Assembly (NCBI GenBank): GCA_963580455.1
Contig: OY756967.1
Location: forward strand, 4,920,501-4,984,500
From: Euonymus europaeus
Taxonomy: Eukaryota > Streptophyta > Magnoliopsida > Celastrales > Celastraceae
Reading direction: 5' to 3'
DNA length: 64,000 bases
The notes under the pieces were generated by a model. The model was not told where the DNA came from and did not search any database. It saw nothing but the letters and a program-made list of their open reading frames with translations. Below are positions 1 through 11,800 of this stretch, one piece after another. Made by a program: the position numbers and the translations under genes. Each line of letters starts with the position of its first letter. Positions within the stretch are counted from its first letter, which is position 1.

Positions 1-35
1 AATCGAATGTGTTTTAAACCTCGCTCTGATACCAC
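1..35 (-). mobile_element. Start of a fifth copia internal region, cut by the window edge
   Basis: These 35 bases match the sequence just left of each other LTR (for example 7033-7067), including the primer binding site at 19-34. They belong to the unit whose 5' LTR is 36-1827 and whose gag-pol gene would lie outside the window. Confidence 0.93.
19..34 (-). other. Primer binding site of the off-window unit
   Basis: The minus strand reads TGGTATCAGAGCGAGG, the plant copia site complementary to the 3' end of initiator methionine tRNA. It starts one base after the LTR. Confidence 0.85.
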
Positions 36-588
36 TGATAGGAATCGAACAACAATCAGGCAGCGGAATAATTTAAAAAATTTCGATTCCTGATCCGAGG
101 ATCTATTTAAAACCAACATTCGATTATGAGTTTAGAATAGTTACCTTTGTAGCGCGCCTTTCGTATTGTCGAAGCATACAACGAACACGAACTTTCTGAT
201 CGTGTCTCTACAGTATCCACACGAACGGCGCAATCTTCGTGTACGTCTCACGACCACGAACGGAACTTTCGAGCCCTCAGGTTGCTAGACTGAATAGAAC
301 CCGTCGTAATCAAATCCGATTCAACTCCTTGAATCGAATTAATGAGCAATAGTGGAGAAGAACTTTGGCTTGGCTTTCACTCTTAGAAAAACACTTGGAA
401 TCTCTTTTTCTCACATGAACCACACGGCATCATACTTTGAAAAAACCTTTTTTCTTCTTGCAAAAACTCACGTTTTAGCTTCTTGTATATACTTAACATA
501 GAGTTCAATTTGTCTTTGAACTCCACCACCTCACAAACGTGTACACACACATATATCTATATAGATATCTAACACGTGTGCATATGTG

Positions 589-623
<35 letters not shown>

Positions 624-706
624 TTAAAACGTACTCATATATATGTATCTATGTAACATAACTACAATTCAATACATGTATATATGTATAAGCGGTACTA
701 CTTGCA

Positions 707-752
<46 letters not shown>

Positions 753-1827
753 ATAAGAACATTCCAAAAGGTTTGAGTCCTACTCAAATACTACACTTAT
801 TTTCTAAAAGATGTCTTATCTTAATACCAAAGTCATACTATCCTAGTCCAACTAGGACACTCCGAAAATGCTCACATTAAATATAAAATTCATCTTATGA
901 ATTTTATGTTCCGAATTGCTTACCATTCTTAGTGTGCGACCCTGTAGGTTCCCGTAATGTTGGCAATAATTATAAAATCATATTTTAGAATTACAAGTAG
1001 TGAGCGGTGTCTAGCAACACATCACTACTACCCAAATTACGAAGAAGTCAATGTTTCGACTCAACCTTTACCGTGATTAATGTTACCGTGTTGTAAAATT
1101 CCTTTTGTCCTTAATATCTTGATCGAACACGAGACATGGATATGTCACTCTCGTATAGCTCAATCAGTATTTCTTGATTCCCAAATAAGCTAACCGAAAC
1201 AAATGACATTGATATCATTATATCAATTCATTCGAGCATGGCCATGCGTTTATTAGCTCTATTCAATCAAGAGGCCTTAGATATCAATCCCGTATTATGA
1301 GAAGGACAAATTCCATCTTGATCACTCACATCCTTCTGCATGATTTATTGTACACCCGATCACCACCTTTTATAGCCACCTTGTTAAGGGTGACGTTTGA
1401 TGTTGTCAAAGTGAACAATGTCTCATGTCGGGAACAATGGTGATCTCAGGTCAAAGGACTACTAAACACCATTATCACTATGAAATCATTTATGACAGTT
1501 ATAACACAATCCATGTAATGATTTCATGGCGGATCGATCCAATACATAAATTCTCCAATTCATGTACCTATGTGTTGACTTAATATCATATATTAAACAA
1601 ACACATATTAGCCTCTACGTATTATTGTTGTCCCTATTGACAATAATACTTGGCTATGGACATTTAAGAATATACATTATATTCTAGGGACGTTATTACA
1701 ATAATTCACACTACACAGATATAAATAATTGAAATAACTAAAATGCCTTTATTAATAAAATAATCATGATAATTATAATGTTCTAAAGTATCATCACATG
1801 ATTGACTTTAGGGCATACTCTCCAACA
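36..1827 (-). repeat. Copia LTR 1 (1792 bp)
   Basis: On the plus strand it begins TGATAGGAATCG and ends CTCCAACA, so on the element's strand it runs TGTTGGAG to CCTATCA, with the canonical TG...CA ends. It serves as 3' LTR of the gag-pol unit at 1842-5816 and as 5' LTR of the unit off the left edge. It contains two TA tracts, (TA)15 at 591-620 and (TA)18 at 715-750. Without these tracts every LTR in the array is 1726 bp. Confidence 0.95.
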
Positions 1828-1838
1828 AACTCCCACTT
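1828..1838 (-). other. Polypurine tract, unit 1
   Basis: The minus strand reads AAGTGGGAGTT directly before the 3' LTR. This is the expected plus-strand primer site. It begins three bases after the gag-pol stop codon, so there is almost no 3' untranslated spacer. Confidence 0.75.
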
Positions 1839-1841
1839 GCA

Positions 1842-4800
1842 CTAAAGCCAATCACTCATGTATCTAATACCCAGTGAATTGTTGTGTTGATCATGCTTCT
1901 GCTGTGTCAGAGGCTTGGTCAATGGGTCAGCGATATTTTCGTTTGTGGAAACTCTGCATATCTTCACATCTCCTCGATCAATGATTTCTCGAATTAGATG
2001 GAAACGCCGGAGTATATGTTTGGATCGTTGGTGAGAACGGGGTTCCTTAGCCTGTGCTATTGCTCCATTGTTGTCACAATAGAGCTCAATCGGATCCACA
2101 ATGCTTGGAACAACCTCTAGTTCAGCTATGAACTTTTTGATCCAAACTGCTTCCTTTGCTGCATCGGAAGCAGCTATATACTCAGACTCTGTTGTAGAAT
2201 CAGCTACTGTTTCCTGCTTTGAACTCTTCCAGCTCACAGCACCACCATTTAAGCAAAACACATATCCAGACTGCGATCGGAAGTTGTCCTTGTCGGACTG
2301 GAAGCTGGCATCAGTGTAACCCTTTACTCTGAGCTCTTCTTCACCTCCATAAACCAAAAACATATCCTTAGTTCTTCTCAAGTACTTAAGGATTGTCTTA
2401 ACGGCCATCCAGTGACATTCACCAGGATTTCCTTGGTATCTACTCGTTACACTGAGTGCATACGAAACATCAAGACGTGTACATACCATGGCATACATAA
2501 TAGACCCTATAGCTGACGCGTAAGGTATCTTACTCATGCGTTCTCTCTCATCTTGTGTCTTGGGACACATTTCGTTTGAGAGAGTAATGCCATGTGACAT
2601 GGGGAGAAATCCTCTCTTGGACTCTTGCATGTTAAACCGATTTAACACTTTGTCAATGTATGTACTTTGACTTAGGCCTAACAATCTCCTTGATCTATCT
2701 CTATAGATCTTGATCCCTAAAATATAGGTAGCCTCGCCTAAGTCCTTCATCGAAAAATAATTCCCCAACCAAGTCTTAACAGATTGTAGGGCTGGAATAT
2801 CATTCCCAATGAGTAGTATGTCATCTACATACAACACCAGGAAGATAACGGTACTCCCACTGAACTTCTTATATACACAAGGTTCATCTTCATTCTTGAT
2901 GAATCCAAACTCTTTGATTGCATCATCAAAACGAAGATTCCAACTCCGAGAAGCTTGTTTCAATCCATAAATGGATCGTTGCAATTTACACACCTTTTTA
3001 GTAGCTTCTGGAGCTTCAAAACCCTCAGGTTGTGTCATGTACACATCCTCAAGGAGTTTTCCATTAAGAAAAGCAGTTTTGACGTCCATCTGCCAGATTT
3101 CATAATCTTGGTGCGCTGCAATAGCAAGCAAAATCCGAATGGATTTAAGCATTGCGACTGGTGAAAAAGTTTCATCATAGTCTATACCATGAACTTGTTT
3201 GAAACCCTTAGCCACCAATCTCCCTTTGTAGGTTTGCACTTTACCATCCATGTCAGTTTTCTTTTTGAAAACCCACTTGCACCCAATAGGTTTAACTCCT
3301 TCAGGTGGGTCAACCAAAATCCAAACTTGGTTGGTGTACATGGACTCCATTTCAGATTTCATGGCTTCAAGCCATTTTTCAGACTCTGGGCCCGATATTG
3401 CTTGCTCGTAAGTTGTAGGCTCATCTTGTTCCATGAGCAACACGTCTCCAAGTTGCGTTACGAGAAGATTATATCTCGCTGGCAACTTACGTGTCCTACT
3501 CGACCTACGCGGGCCTTGTGTATCTTGAGTCGTTTCCTGTTCCACAACTACTTGTGAAGCAGGCTCGGGTTCCACAATTATTTGTGAAGCTGGCTCAGGT
3601 TCCATTAACGGTTCATTGTTTTCTTGTGGTTCTTGAACATTTTCAAGTTCCACTCTTCTCCCACTGTTACCGCTAGAAACAAATTGTTTCTCTAGAAAGG
3701 CTCCAGTTCGAGCAACAAACACTTTGCCCTCTGAAGGATTGTAGAAATAATATCCTTTGGTTTCTTTAGGATATCCTACAAAAAAACATTTATCAGATTT
3801 GGGTCCAAGCTTGTCGGATGCAAGACGTTTTACATAAGCCTCACAACCCCAAATTCTGATAAAAGACATACTGGGACGCTTCCCAGTCCATAACTCATAT
3901 GGAGTCTTTTGAACCGCTTTAGATGGAACTCTGTTCAGTATAAAAGCAGCTGTGTCTAGTGCATATCCCCAAAAAGAGATAGGAAGATCTGTATGACTCA
4001 TCATGGATCGAACCATGTCTAACAAGGTTCGATTTCTCCTTTCAGATACACCATTCAATTGTGGTGTAGCTGGAGGAGTGAGCTGTGAGACTATCCCACA
4101 CTCCTTTAGATAGTCACGAAACTCTTGGCTTAAGTATTCGCCACCTCGATCCGATCGAAGTATTTTAATTCTTTTGCCAAGTTGGTTTTGTACTTCATTT
4201 TTGAATTCTTTGAACTTTTCAAAAGAATCAGATTTGTGCCTCATTAGGTACACGTAGCCATATCTACTGAAGTCATCAGTAAATGTAATGAAATACAAAT
4301 AACCTCCTCTAGCTTGTGTACTCATCGGCCCACATACATCACTATGTACTAAGCCTAATAAGTCAGTGGCCCGTTCACTGTGTCCAGTGAATGGTGCTTT
4401 AGTCATTTTTCCTAATAAACAAGATTCGCATGTCTCATATGATTCAAAATCAAATGAGTCCAAAAATCCATCTTTATGGAGCTTGGAAATGCGTTTCTCA
4501 TTTATATGGCCCAAACGACAGTGCCAAAGGTAGGTTAGGTTTGAATCTTTCGATTTAACCTTCTTTGTATTTATGTTATAAATGGGCTTATCAAGGTCTA
4601 TAACGTATAAACCATTCAACATTTGAGCATTACCATAAAACATCTCATTGAAATAAATAGAACAATTCCTGTTCTTTATTACAAATGAAAAACCATCCTT
4701 GTCCAAACAAGAAATAGAAATAATGTTTCTAGTAATCGAAGGAACATAATAACAATTATTAAGTTCTAAAATAAGCCCAGTAGGTAAAGACAAGAAATAA

Positions 4801-5816
4801 GTTCCAACAGCTAGTGCAGCAACTTTTGCTCCATTTCCAACTCGTAGGTCCACCTCTCCCTTGCCCAAAATCCTACTGCTTCTCAGTTCCTGCACATTTT
4901 GACAAATGTGAGAACCACATGCAGTATCTAATACCCATGATGTAGGAGCAGAAAGATTGATCTCAATAACATAAATACCTGTAGTAGAAGTCTCACTTCT
5001 TTTCTTCTTAAGATCTTCCAGGTACTTCTTGCAGTTTCTCTTCCAATGCCCAATCTCATTGCAATGGAAACATTTTGCATCCTTAGCAACCCCTCCTTTA
5101 GGTTTCAATGCAGCAGATTTGGATTTCGGCTTTTTATCTTTCTTTTTGCCTTTATCCATTTTCTTTCCCTTGCCCTTTTGGACCATCAAGATGGACCCGG
5201 GCTTTTGCTTCTTCATGCTGGGCTCAGCTGTCTTCAGCATGTTTAGAAGCTCTGGCAGAGTTTTTTCAAAACTATTCATGTTATAGTTTAGAACAAATTG
5301 ACTATAATTGTCCGGCAACGATTGCAGGACTAAGTCAGTAGCTAAATCATTATTTAGCTTGAAGCCCAGTCTCTCAAGATCCTCAATATACCCAATCATC
5401 TTGAGCACATGAGAATTGACAGAGCTTCCTTCTGCCATTCTGCACTGAAACAATGCCTTGGAAATGTCATACCTCTCCTGTCGAGCCTGCTCTTGAAACA
5501 ATTTCTTGAGGTGCTCAATCATCTCGAAAGCTTCCATGTTCTCATGTTGCTTTTGAAGCTCAGAGTTCATGGTAGCCAACATGAGGCATCCAACATCCAA
5601 AGAATCATCTTGATGCTTCTTGTAAGCATCCTTTTCTGCCCTAGGGGCAGTGGTAAGAGGTTCCTCAGGAACAGCACGCTCTAGGACATACAACTTCTTT
5701 TCATGTTTGAGAACAATTCTCAAATTTCTGTACCAATCGATGAAGTTGGTCCCAATCAACTTGTCCTTCTCAAGGACAGATCGCAAAGATAAATTTGTTG
5801 GGTTTTGTGATGCCAT
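1842..5816 (-). CDS. Copia Gag-Pol polyprotein, unit 1 (1324 aa, intact)
   Basis: One open frame encodes the whole retrotransposition machinery without a frameshift. Gag fills about residues 1-245 and is followed by a zinc knuckle, CX2CX4HX4C at C249, C252, H257, C262. The protease motif is D297-T-A, with A299 where many relatives have G. The pre-integrase zinc site is H432, H437, C463, C466. The integrase core has D493, D556 and E592, a perfect D,D35E spacing. Reverse transcriptase includes D911 and YVDD at 996-999. RNase H follows with D1169, E1210 and D1248. Gag and Pol share one frame, as usual for copia elements. Length is normal and all catalytic residues are present, so the protein is predicted to be functional. 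The start is the first ATG after a leader of about 1.2 kb. I do not assign a copia lineage; reverse transcriptase phylogeny would. Confidence 0.95.
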   Translation of the reverse strand: MASQNPTNLSLRSVLEKDKLIGTNFIDWYRNLRIVLKHEKKLYVLERAVPEEPLTTAPRAEKDAYKKHQDDSLDVGCLMLATMNSELQKQHENMEAFEMIEHLKKLFQEQARQERYDISKALFQCRMAEGSSVNSHVLKMIGYIEDLERLGFKLNNDLATDLVLQSLPDNYSQFVLNYNMNSFEKTLPELLNMLKTAEPSMKKQKPGSILMVQKGKGKKMDKGKKKDKKPKSKSAALKPKGGVAKDAKCFHCNEIGHWKRNCKKYLEDLKKKRSETSTTGIYVIEINLSAPTSWVLDTACGSHICQNVQELRSSRILGKGEVDLRVGNGAKVAALAVGTYFLSLPTGLILELNNCYYVPSITRNIISISCLDKDGFSFVIKNRNCSIYFNEMFYGNAQMLNGLYVIDLDKPIYNINTKKVKSKDSNLTYLWHCRLGHINEKRISKLHKDGFLDSFDFESYETCESCLLGKMTKAPFTGHSERATDLLGLVHSDVCGPMSTQARGGYLYFITFTDDFSRYGYVYLMRHKSDSFEKFKEFKNEVQNQLGKRIKILRSDRGGEYLSQEFRDYLKECGIVSQLTPPATPQLNGVSERRNRTLLDMVRSMMSHTDLPISFWGYALDTAAFILNRVPSKAVQKTPYELWTGKRPSMSFIRIWGCEAYVKRLASDKLGPKSDKCFFVGYPKETKGYYFYNPSEGKVFVARTGAFLEKQFVSSGNSGRRVELENVQEPQENNEPLMEPEPASQIIVEPEPASQVVVEQETTQDTQGPRRSSRTRKLPARYNLLVTQLGDVLLMEQDEPTTYEQAISGPESEKWLEAMKSEMESMYTNQVWILVDPPEGVKPIGCKWVFKKKTDMDGKVQTYKGRLVAKGFKQVHGIDYDETFSPVAMLKSIRILLAIAAHQDYEIWQMDVKTAFLNGKLLEDVYMTQPEGFEAPEATKKVCKLQRSIYGLKQASRSWNLRFDDAIKEFGFIKNEDEPCVYKKFSGSTVIFLVLYVDDILLIGNDIPALQSVKTWLGNYFSMKDLGEATYILGIKIYRDRSRRLLGLSQSTYIDKVLNRFNMQESKRGFLPMSHGITLSNEMCPKTQDERERMSKIPYASAIGSIMYAMVCTRLDVSYALSVTSRYQGNPGECHWMAVKTILKYLRRTKDMFLVYGGEEELRVKGYTDASFQSDKDNFRSQSGYVFCLNGGAVSWKSSKQETVADSTTESEYIAASDAAKEAVWIKKFIAELEVVPSIVDPIELYCDNNGAIAQAKEPRSHQRSKHILRRFHLIREIIDRGDVKICRVSTNENIADPLTKPLTQQKHDQHNNSLGIRYMSDWL

Positions 5817-7050
5817 AGTGATCTACAACATAAAATATGCAAAATAAGTATCATGCTTTAAATCATTTAATAGGACTTTAATTAAATGATGCTCCCACTA
5901 TTTAATTCAAATTAATAACCCTCACATTAATTCGAAAAGTTCTAAACTTTCTAGTGGGCCAAGATCCATATTTCACCTACTCTTGAGACAGCTTTGGCTG
6001 AAAAACCCAAGATTTGGCTATTTAGGTAAGCAACCTTTGCTAATTGCATCGCCATGCAATTCTTGGATCAGTTGGGTGAACATCTCATCTTATGGATTAA
6101 AACCCAACTCTTTGCCTCTAGGCTCCCAATCCTATTGGGCTTGTCCTAGTTAAGTTAAACCCAATGATTAATCAAGCGGAACAAGGCATCATGCTTTGGC
6201 AAACTCTACCTTTTCCTTCACGCCTTCTACAAGATAGAATAAAGCACCCCGCTTTGGCGGAAACTGCTTATGTTCGATCGAGAACTTGACGAGTGTTCAT
6301 CATTGGAAGGCATCAACTTAATAATTTTATTGAGGGATTTTATCTCACCATATTATGAATTAATCACATTAATTATATTTAAAATTTGATCTCATCAAAT
6401 CAAGTCCATATTACCTAATTGGCCTTACTAGATGGATTAGCATTCATTATCATTATTTATTATCACATAAAAATAATAATAATAAAACAGAAAAATTAAA
6501 CGTGACATGATTATAGCCCAACTACTTCGGTTCTCCCAAGCCAATGAGAGAACCGACAAGTCAACCTAGGTATAACTTCGTAAGTCCTTTCCTTGGTCTT
6601 CCTTTTCTTCATATGGTTAAGAAAATGCTCCAACCTCCATGGGATTCTCCATTGCTTTGATCCTATTCTAATCCTTATTCTAATTACATCATATATAGAA
6701 GAAAACCTCGAGTTACATTCGAGGGGGAGAAGAGATGAGAAAAGAAATTACAATGAGAAATATGAGGTAAGGCACGACATGCAAGTCGTATTTTCCATAA
6801 AATACAAAAATCATATGAAATAAAAATAAACCATTCACAATGGGTCTTTGGGGCTATAATCATGCACCATGCTTCACCAAACACACAACAATTGTATAAA
6901 CTAATCAATTCAATTTAACCTTTAAATTTCCTTTATGGCCAATTGGATTTTACACAATTCATATGCAACTATTGCATATCCGATTCAACATATAATCTAA
7001 TTTTATATATCTAATATACATAATTCAAACATAATCGAATGTGTTTTAAA
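5817..7050 (-). other. Untranslated leader between PBS and gag, unit 1
   Basis: About 1.23 kb without a convincing gene, placed where packaging and dimerisation signals are expected. The same stretch occurs in the other units at 12851-14084, 19871-21104 and 26895-28128. The only difference I noticed is one base: C at 6886 and 27964, T at 13920 and 20940. A 74-codon minus-strand frame covers this site but has no recognisable features. Confidence 0.7.
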
Positions 7051-7066
7051 CCTCGCTCTGATACCA
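7051..7066 (-). other. Primer binding site, unit 1
   Basis: TGGTATCAGAGCGAGG on the minus strand, one base downstream of LTR 2. It is where a methionine initiator tRNA would prime minus-strand cDNA synthesis. Confidence 0.88.
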
Positions 7067-7067
7067 C

Positions 7068-7732
7068 TGATAGGAATCGAACAACAATCAGGCAGCGGAA
7101 TAATTTAAAAAATTTCGATTCCTGATCCGAGGATCTATTTAAAACCAACATTCGATTATGAGTTTAGAATAGTTACCTTTGTAGCGCGCCTTTCGTATTG
7201 TCGAAGCATACAACGAACACGAACTTTCTGATCGTGTCTCTACAGTATCCACACGAACGGCGCAATCTTCGTGTACGTCTCACGACCACGAACGGAACTT
7301 TCGAGCCCTCAGGTTGCTAGACTGAATAGAACCCGTCGTAATCAAATCCGATTCAACTCCTTGAATCGAATTAATGAGCAATAGTGGAGAAGAACTTTGG
7401 CTTGGCTTTCACTCTTAGAAAAACACTTGGAATCTCTTTTTCTCACATGAACCACACGGCATCATACTTTGAAAAAACCTTTTTTCTTCTTGCAAAAACT
7501 CACGTTTTAGCTTCTTGTATATACTTAACATAGAGTTCAATTTGTCTTTGAACTCCACCACCTCACAAACGTGTACACACACATATATCTATATAGATAT
7601 CTAACACGTGTGCATATGTGCTTATATATATATATATATATATATATCTTTAAAACGTACTCATATATATGTATCTATGTAACATAACTACAATTCAATA
7701 CATGTATATATGTATAAGCGGTACTACTTGCA

Positions 7733-7786
<54 letters not shown>

Positions 7787-8861
7787 ATAAGAACATTCCA
7801 AAAGGTTTGAGTCCTACTCAAATACTACACTTATTTTCTAAAAGATGTCTTATCTTAATACCAAAGTCATACTATCCTAGTCCAACTAGGACACTCCGAA
7901 AATGCTCACATTAAATATAAAATTCATCTTATGAATTTTATGTTCCGAATTGCTTACCATTCTTAGTGTGCGACCCTGTAGGTTCCCGTAATGTTGGCAA
8001 TAATTATAAAATCATATTTTAGAATTACAAGTAGTGAGCGGTGTCTAGCAACACATCACTACTACCCAAATTACGAAGAAGTCAATGTTTCGACTCAACC
8101 TTTACCGTGATTAATGTTACCGTGTTGTAAAATTCCTTTTGTCCTTAATATCTTGATCGAACACGAGACATGGATATGTCACTCTCGTATAGCTCAATCA
8201 GTATTTCTTGATTCCCAAATAAGCTAACCGAAACAAATGACATTGATATCATTATATCAATTCATTCGAGCATGGCCATGCGTTTATTAGCTCTATTCAA
8301 TCAAGAGGCCTTAGATATCAATCCCGTATTATGAGAAGGACAAATTCCATCTTGATCACTCACATCCTTCTGCATGATTTATTGTACACCCGATCACCAC
8401 CTTTTATAGCCACCTTGTTAAGGGTGACGTTTGATGTTGTCAAAGTGAACAATGTCTCATGTCGGGAACAATGGTGATCTCAGGTCAAAGGACTACTAAA
8501 CACCATTATCACTATGAAATCATTTATGACAGTTATAACACAATCCATGTAATGATTTCATGGCGGATCGATCCAATACATAAATTCTCCAATTCATGTA
8601 CCTATGTGTTGACTTAATATCATATATTAAACAAACACATATTAGCCTCTACGTATTATTGTTGTCCCTATTGACAATAATACTTGGCTATGGACATTTA
8701 AGAATATACATTATATTCTAGGGACGTTATTACAATAATTCACACTACACAGATATAAATAATTGAAATAACTAAAATGCCTTTATTAATAAAATAATCA
8801 TGATAATTATAATGTTCTAAAGTATCATCACATGATTGACTTTAGGGCATACTCTCCAACA
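7068..8861 (-). repeat. Copia LTR 2 (1794 bp)
   Basis: Same termini and body as LTR 1. The TA tracts are (TA)12 at 7623-7646 and (TA)22 at 7741-7784. It is shared between the units with gag-pol at 1842-5816 (as 5' LTR) and 8876-12850 (as 3' LTR). Confidence 0.95.
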
Positions 8862-8872
8862 AACTCCCACTT
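8862..8872 (-). other. Polypurine tract, unit 2
   Basis: Same 11 bases, abutting LTR 2 and three bases after the gag-pol stop. Confidence 0.75.
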
Positions 8873-8875
8873 GCA

Positions 8876-11800
8876 CTAAAGCCAATCACTCATGTATCTA
8901 ATACCCAGTGAATTGTTGTGTTGATCATGCTTCTGCTGTGTCAGAGGCTTGGTCAATGGGTCAGCGATATTTTCGTTTGTGGAAACTCTGCATATCTTCA
9001 CATCTCCTCGATCAATGATTTCTCGAATTAGATGGAAACGCCGGAGTATATGTTTGGATCGTTGGTGAGAACGGGGTTCCTTAGCCTGTGCTATTGCTCC
9101 ATTGTTGTCACAATAGAGCTCAATCGGATCCACAATGCTTGGAACAACCTCTAGTTCAGCTATGAACTTTTTGATCCAAACTGCTTCCTTTGCTGCATCG
9201 GAAGCAGCTATATACTCAGACTCTGTTGTAGAATCAGCTACTGTTTCCTGCTTTGAACTCTTCCAGCTCACAGCACCACCATTTAAGCAAAACACATATC
9301 CAGACTGCGATCGGAAGTTGTCCTTGTCGGACTGGAAGCTGGCATCAGTGTAACCCTTTACTCTGAGCTCTTCTTCACCTCCATAAACCAAAAACATATC
9401 CTTAGTTCTTCTCAAGTACTTAAGGATTGTCTTAACGGCCATCCAGTGACATTCACCAGGATTTCCTTGGTATCTACTCGTTACACTGAGTGCATACGAA
9501 ACATCAAGACGTGTACATACCATGGCATACATAATAGACCCTATAGCTGACGCGTAAGGTATCTTACTCATGCGTTCTCTCTCATCTTGTGTCTTGGGAC
9601 ACATTTCGTTTGAGAGAGTAATGCCATGTGACATGGGGAGAAATCCTCTCTTGGACTCTTGCATGTTAAACCGATTTAACACTTTGTCAATGTATGTACT
9701 TTGACTTAGGCCTAACAATCTCCTTGATCTATCTCTATAGATCTTGATCCCTAAAATATAGGTAGCCTCGCCTAAGTCCTTCATCGAAAAATAATTCCCC
9801 AACCAAGTCTTAACAGATTGTAGGGCTGGAATATCATTCCCAATGAGTAGTATGTCATCTACATACAACACCAGGAAGATAACGGTACTCCCACTGAACT
9901 TCTTATATACACAAGGTTCATCTTCATTCTTGATGAATCCAAACTCTTTGATTGCATCATCAAAACGAAGATTCCAACTCCGAGAAGCTTGTTTCAATCC
10001 ATAAATGGATCGTTGCAATTTACACACCTTTTTAGTAGCTTCTGGAGCTTCAAAACCCTCAGGTTGTGTCATGTACACATCCTCAAGGAGTTTTCCATTA
10101 AGAAAAGCAGTTTTGACGTCCATCTGCCAGATTTCATAATCTTGGTGCGCTGCAATAGCAAGCAAAATCCGAATGGATTTAAGCATTGCGACTGGTGAAA
10201 AAGTTTCATCATAGTCTATACCATGAACTTGTTTGAAACCCTTAGCCACCAATCTCCCTTTGTAGGTTTGCACTTTACCATCCATGTCAGTTTTCTTTTT
10301 GAAAACCCACTTGCACCCAATAGGTTTAACTCCTTCAGGTGGGTCAACCAAAATCCAAACTTGGTTGGTGTACATGGACTCCATTTCAGATTTCATGGCT
10401 TCAAGCCATTTTTCAGACTCTGGGCCCGATATTGCTTGCTCGTAAGTTGTAGGCTCATCTTGTTCCATGAGCAACACGTCTCCAAGTTGCGTTACGAGAA
10501 GATTATATCTCGCTGGCAACTTACGTGTCCTACTCGACCTACGCGGGCCTTGTGTATCTTGAGTCGTTTCCTGTTCCACAACTACTTGTGAAGCAGGCTC
10601 GGGTTCCACAATTATTTGTGAAGCTGGCTCAGGTTCCATTAACGGTTCATTGTTTTCTTGTGGTTCTTGAACATTTTCAAGTTCCACTCTTCTCCCACTG
10701 TTACCGCTAGAAACAAATTGTTTCTCTAGAAAGGCTCCAGTTCGAGCAACAAACACTTTGCCCTCTGAAGGATTGTAGAAATAATATCCTTTGGTTTCTT
10801 TAGGATATCCTACAAAAAAACATTTATCAGATTTGGGTCCAAGCTTGTCGGATGCAAGACGTTTTACATAAGCCTCACAACCCCAAATTCTGATAAAAGA
10901 CATACTGGGACGCTTCCCAGTCCATAACTCATATGGAGTCTTTTGAACCGCTTTAGATGGAACTCTGTTCAGTATAAAAGCAGCTGTGTCTAGTGCATAT
11001 CCCCAAAAAGAGATAGGAAGATCTGTATGACTCATCATGGATCGAACCATGTCTAACAAGGTTCGATTTCTCCTTTCAGATACACCATTCAATTGTGGTG
11101 TAGCTGGAGGAGTGAGCTGTGAGACTATCCCACACTCCTTTAGATAGTCACGAAACTCTTGGCTTAAGTATTCGCCACCTCGATCCGATCGAAGTATTTT
11201 AATTCTTTTGCCAAGTTGGTTTTGTACTTCATTTTTGAATTCTTTGAACTTTTCAAAAGAATCAGATTTGTGCCTCATTAGGTACACGTAGCCATATCTA
11301 CTGAAGTCATCAGTAAATGTAATGAAATACAAATAACCTCCTCTAGCTTGTGTACTCATCGGCCCACATACATCACTATGTACTAAGCCTAATAAGTCAG
11401 TGGCCCGTTCACTGTGTCCAGTGAATGGTGCTTTAGTCATTTTTCCTAATAAACAAGATTCGCATGTCTCATATGATTCAAAATCAAATGAGTCCAAAAA
11501 TCCATCTTTATGGAGCTTGGAAATGCGTTTCTCATTTATATGGCCCAAACGACAGTGCCAAAGGTAGGTTAGGTTTGAATCTTTCGATTTAACCTTCTTT
11601 GTATTTATGTTATAAATGGGCTTATCAAGGTCTATAACGTATAAACCATTCAACATTTGAGCATTACCATAAAACATCTCATTGAAATAAATAGAACAAT
11701 TCCTGTTCTTTATTACAAATGAAAAACCATCCTTGTCCAAACAAGAAATAGAAATAATGTTTCTAGTAATCGAAGGAACATAATAACAATTATTAAGTTC

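Noticed and set aside
2101..5847. Several plus-strand open frames of 60-122 codons within unit 1, repeated in each unit
   Set aside because: They are antisense shadows of the gag-pol gene; their repetition only reflects the identity of the units.
6593..6908. Small frames of 74-76 codons in the retrotransposon leader
   Set aside because: No recognisable domain, overlapping on opposite strands, in AT-rich leader. A variant base changes one of them without any sign of constraint.
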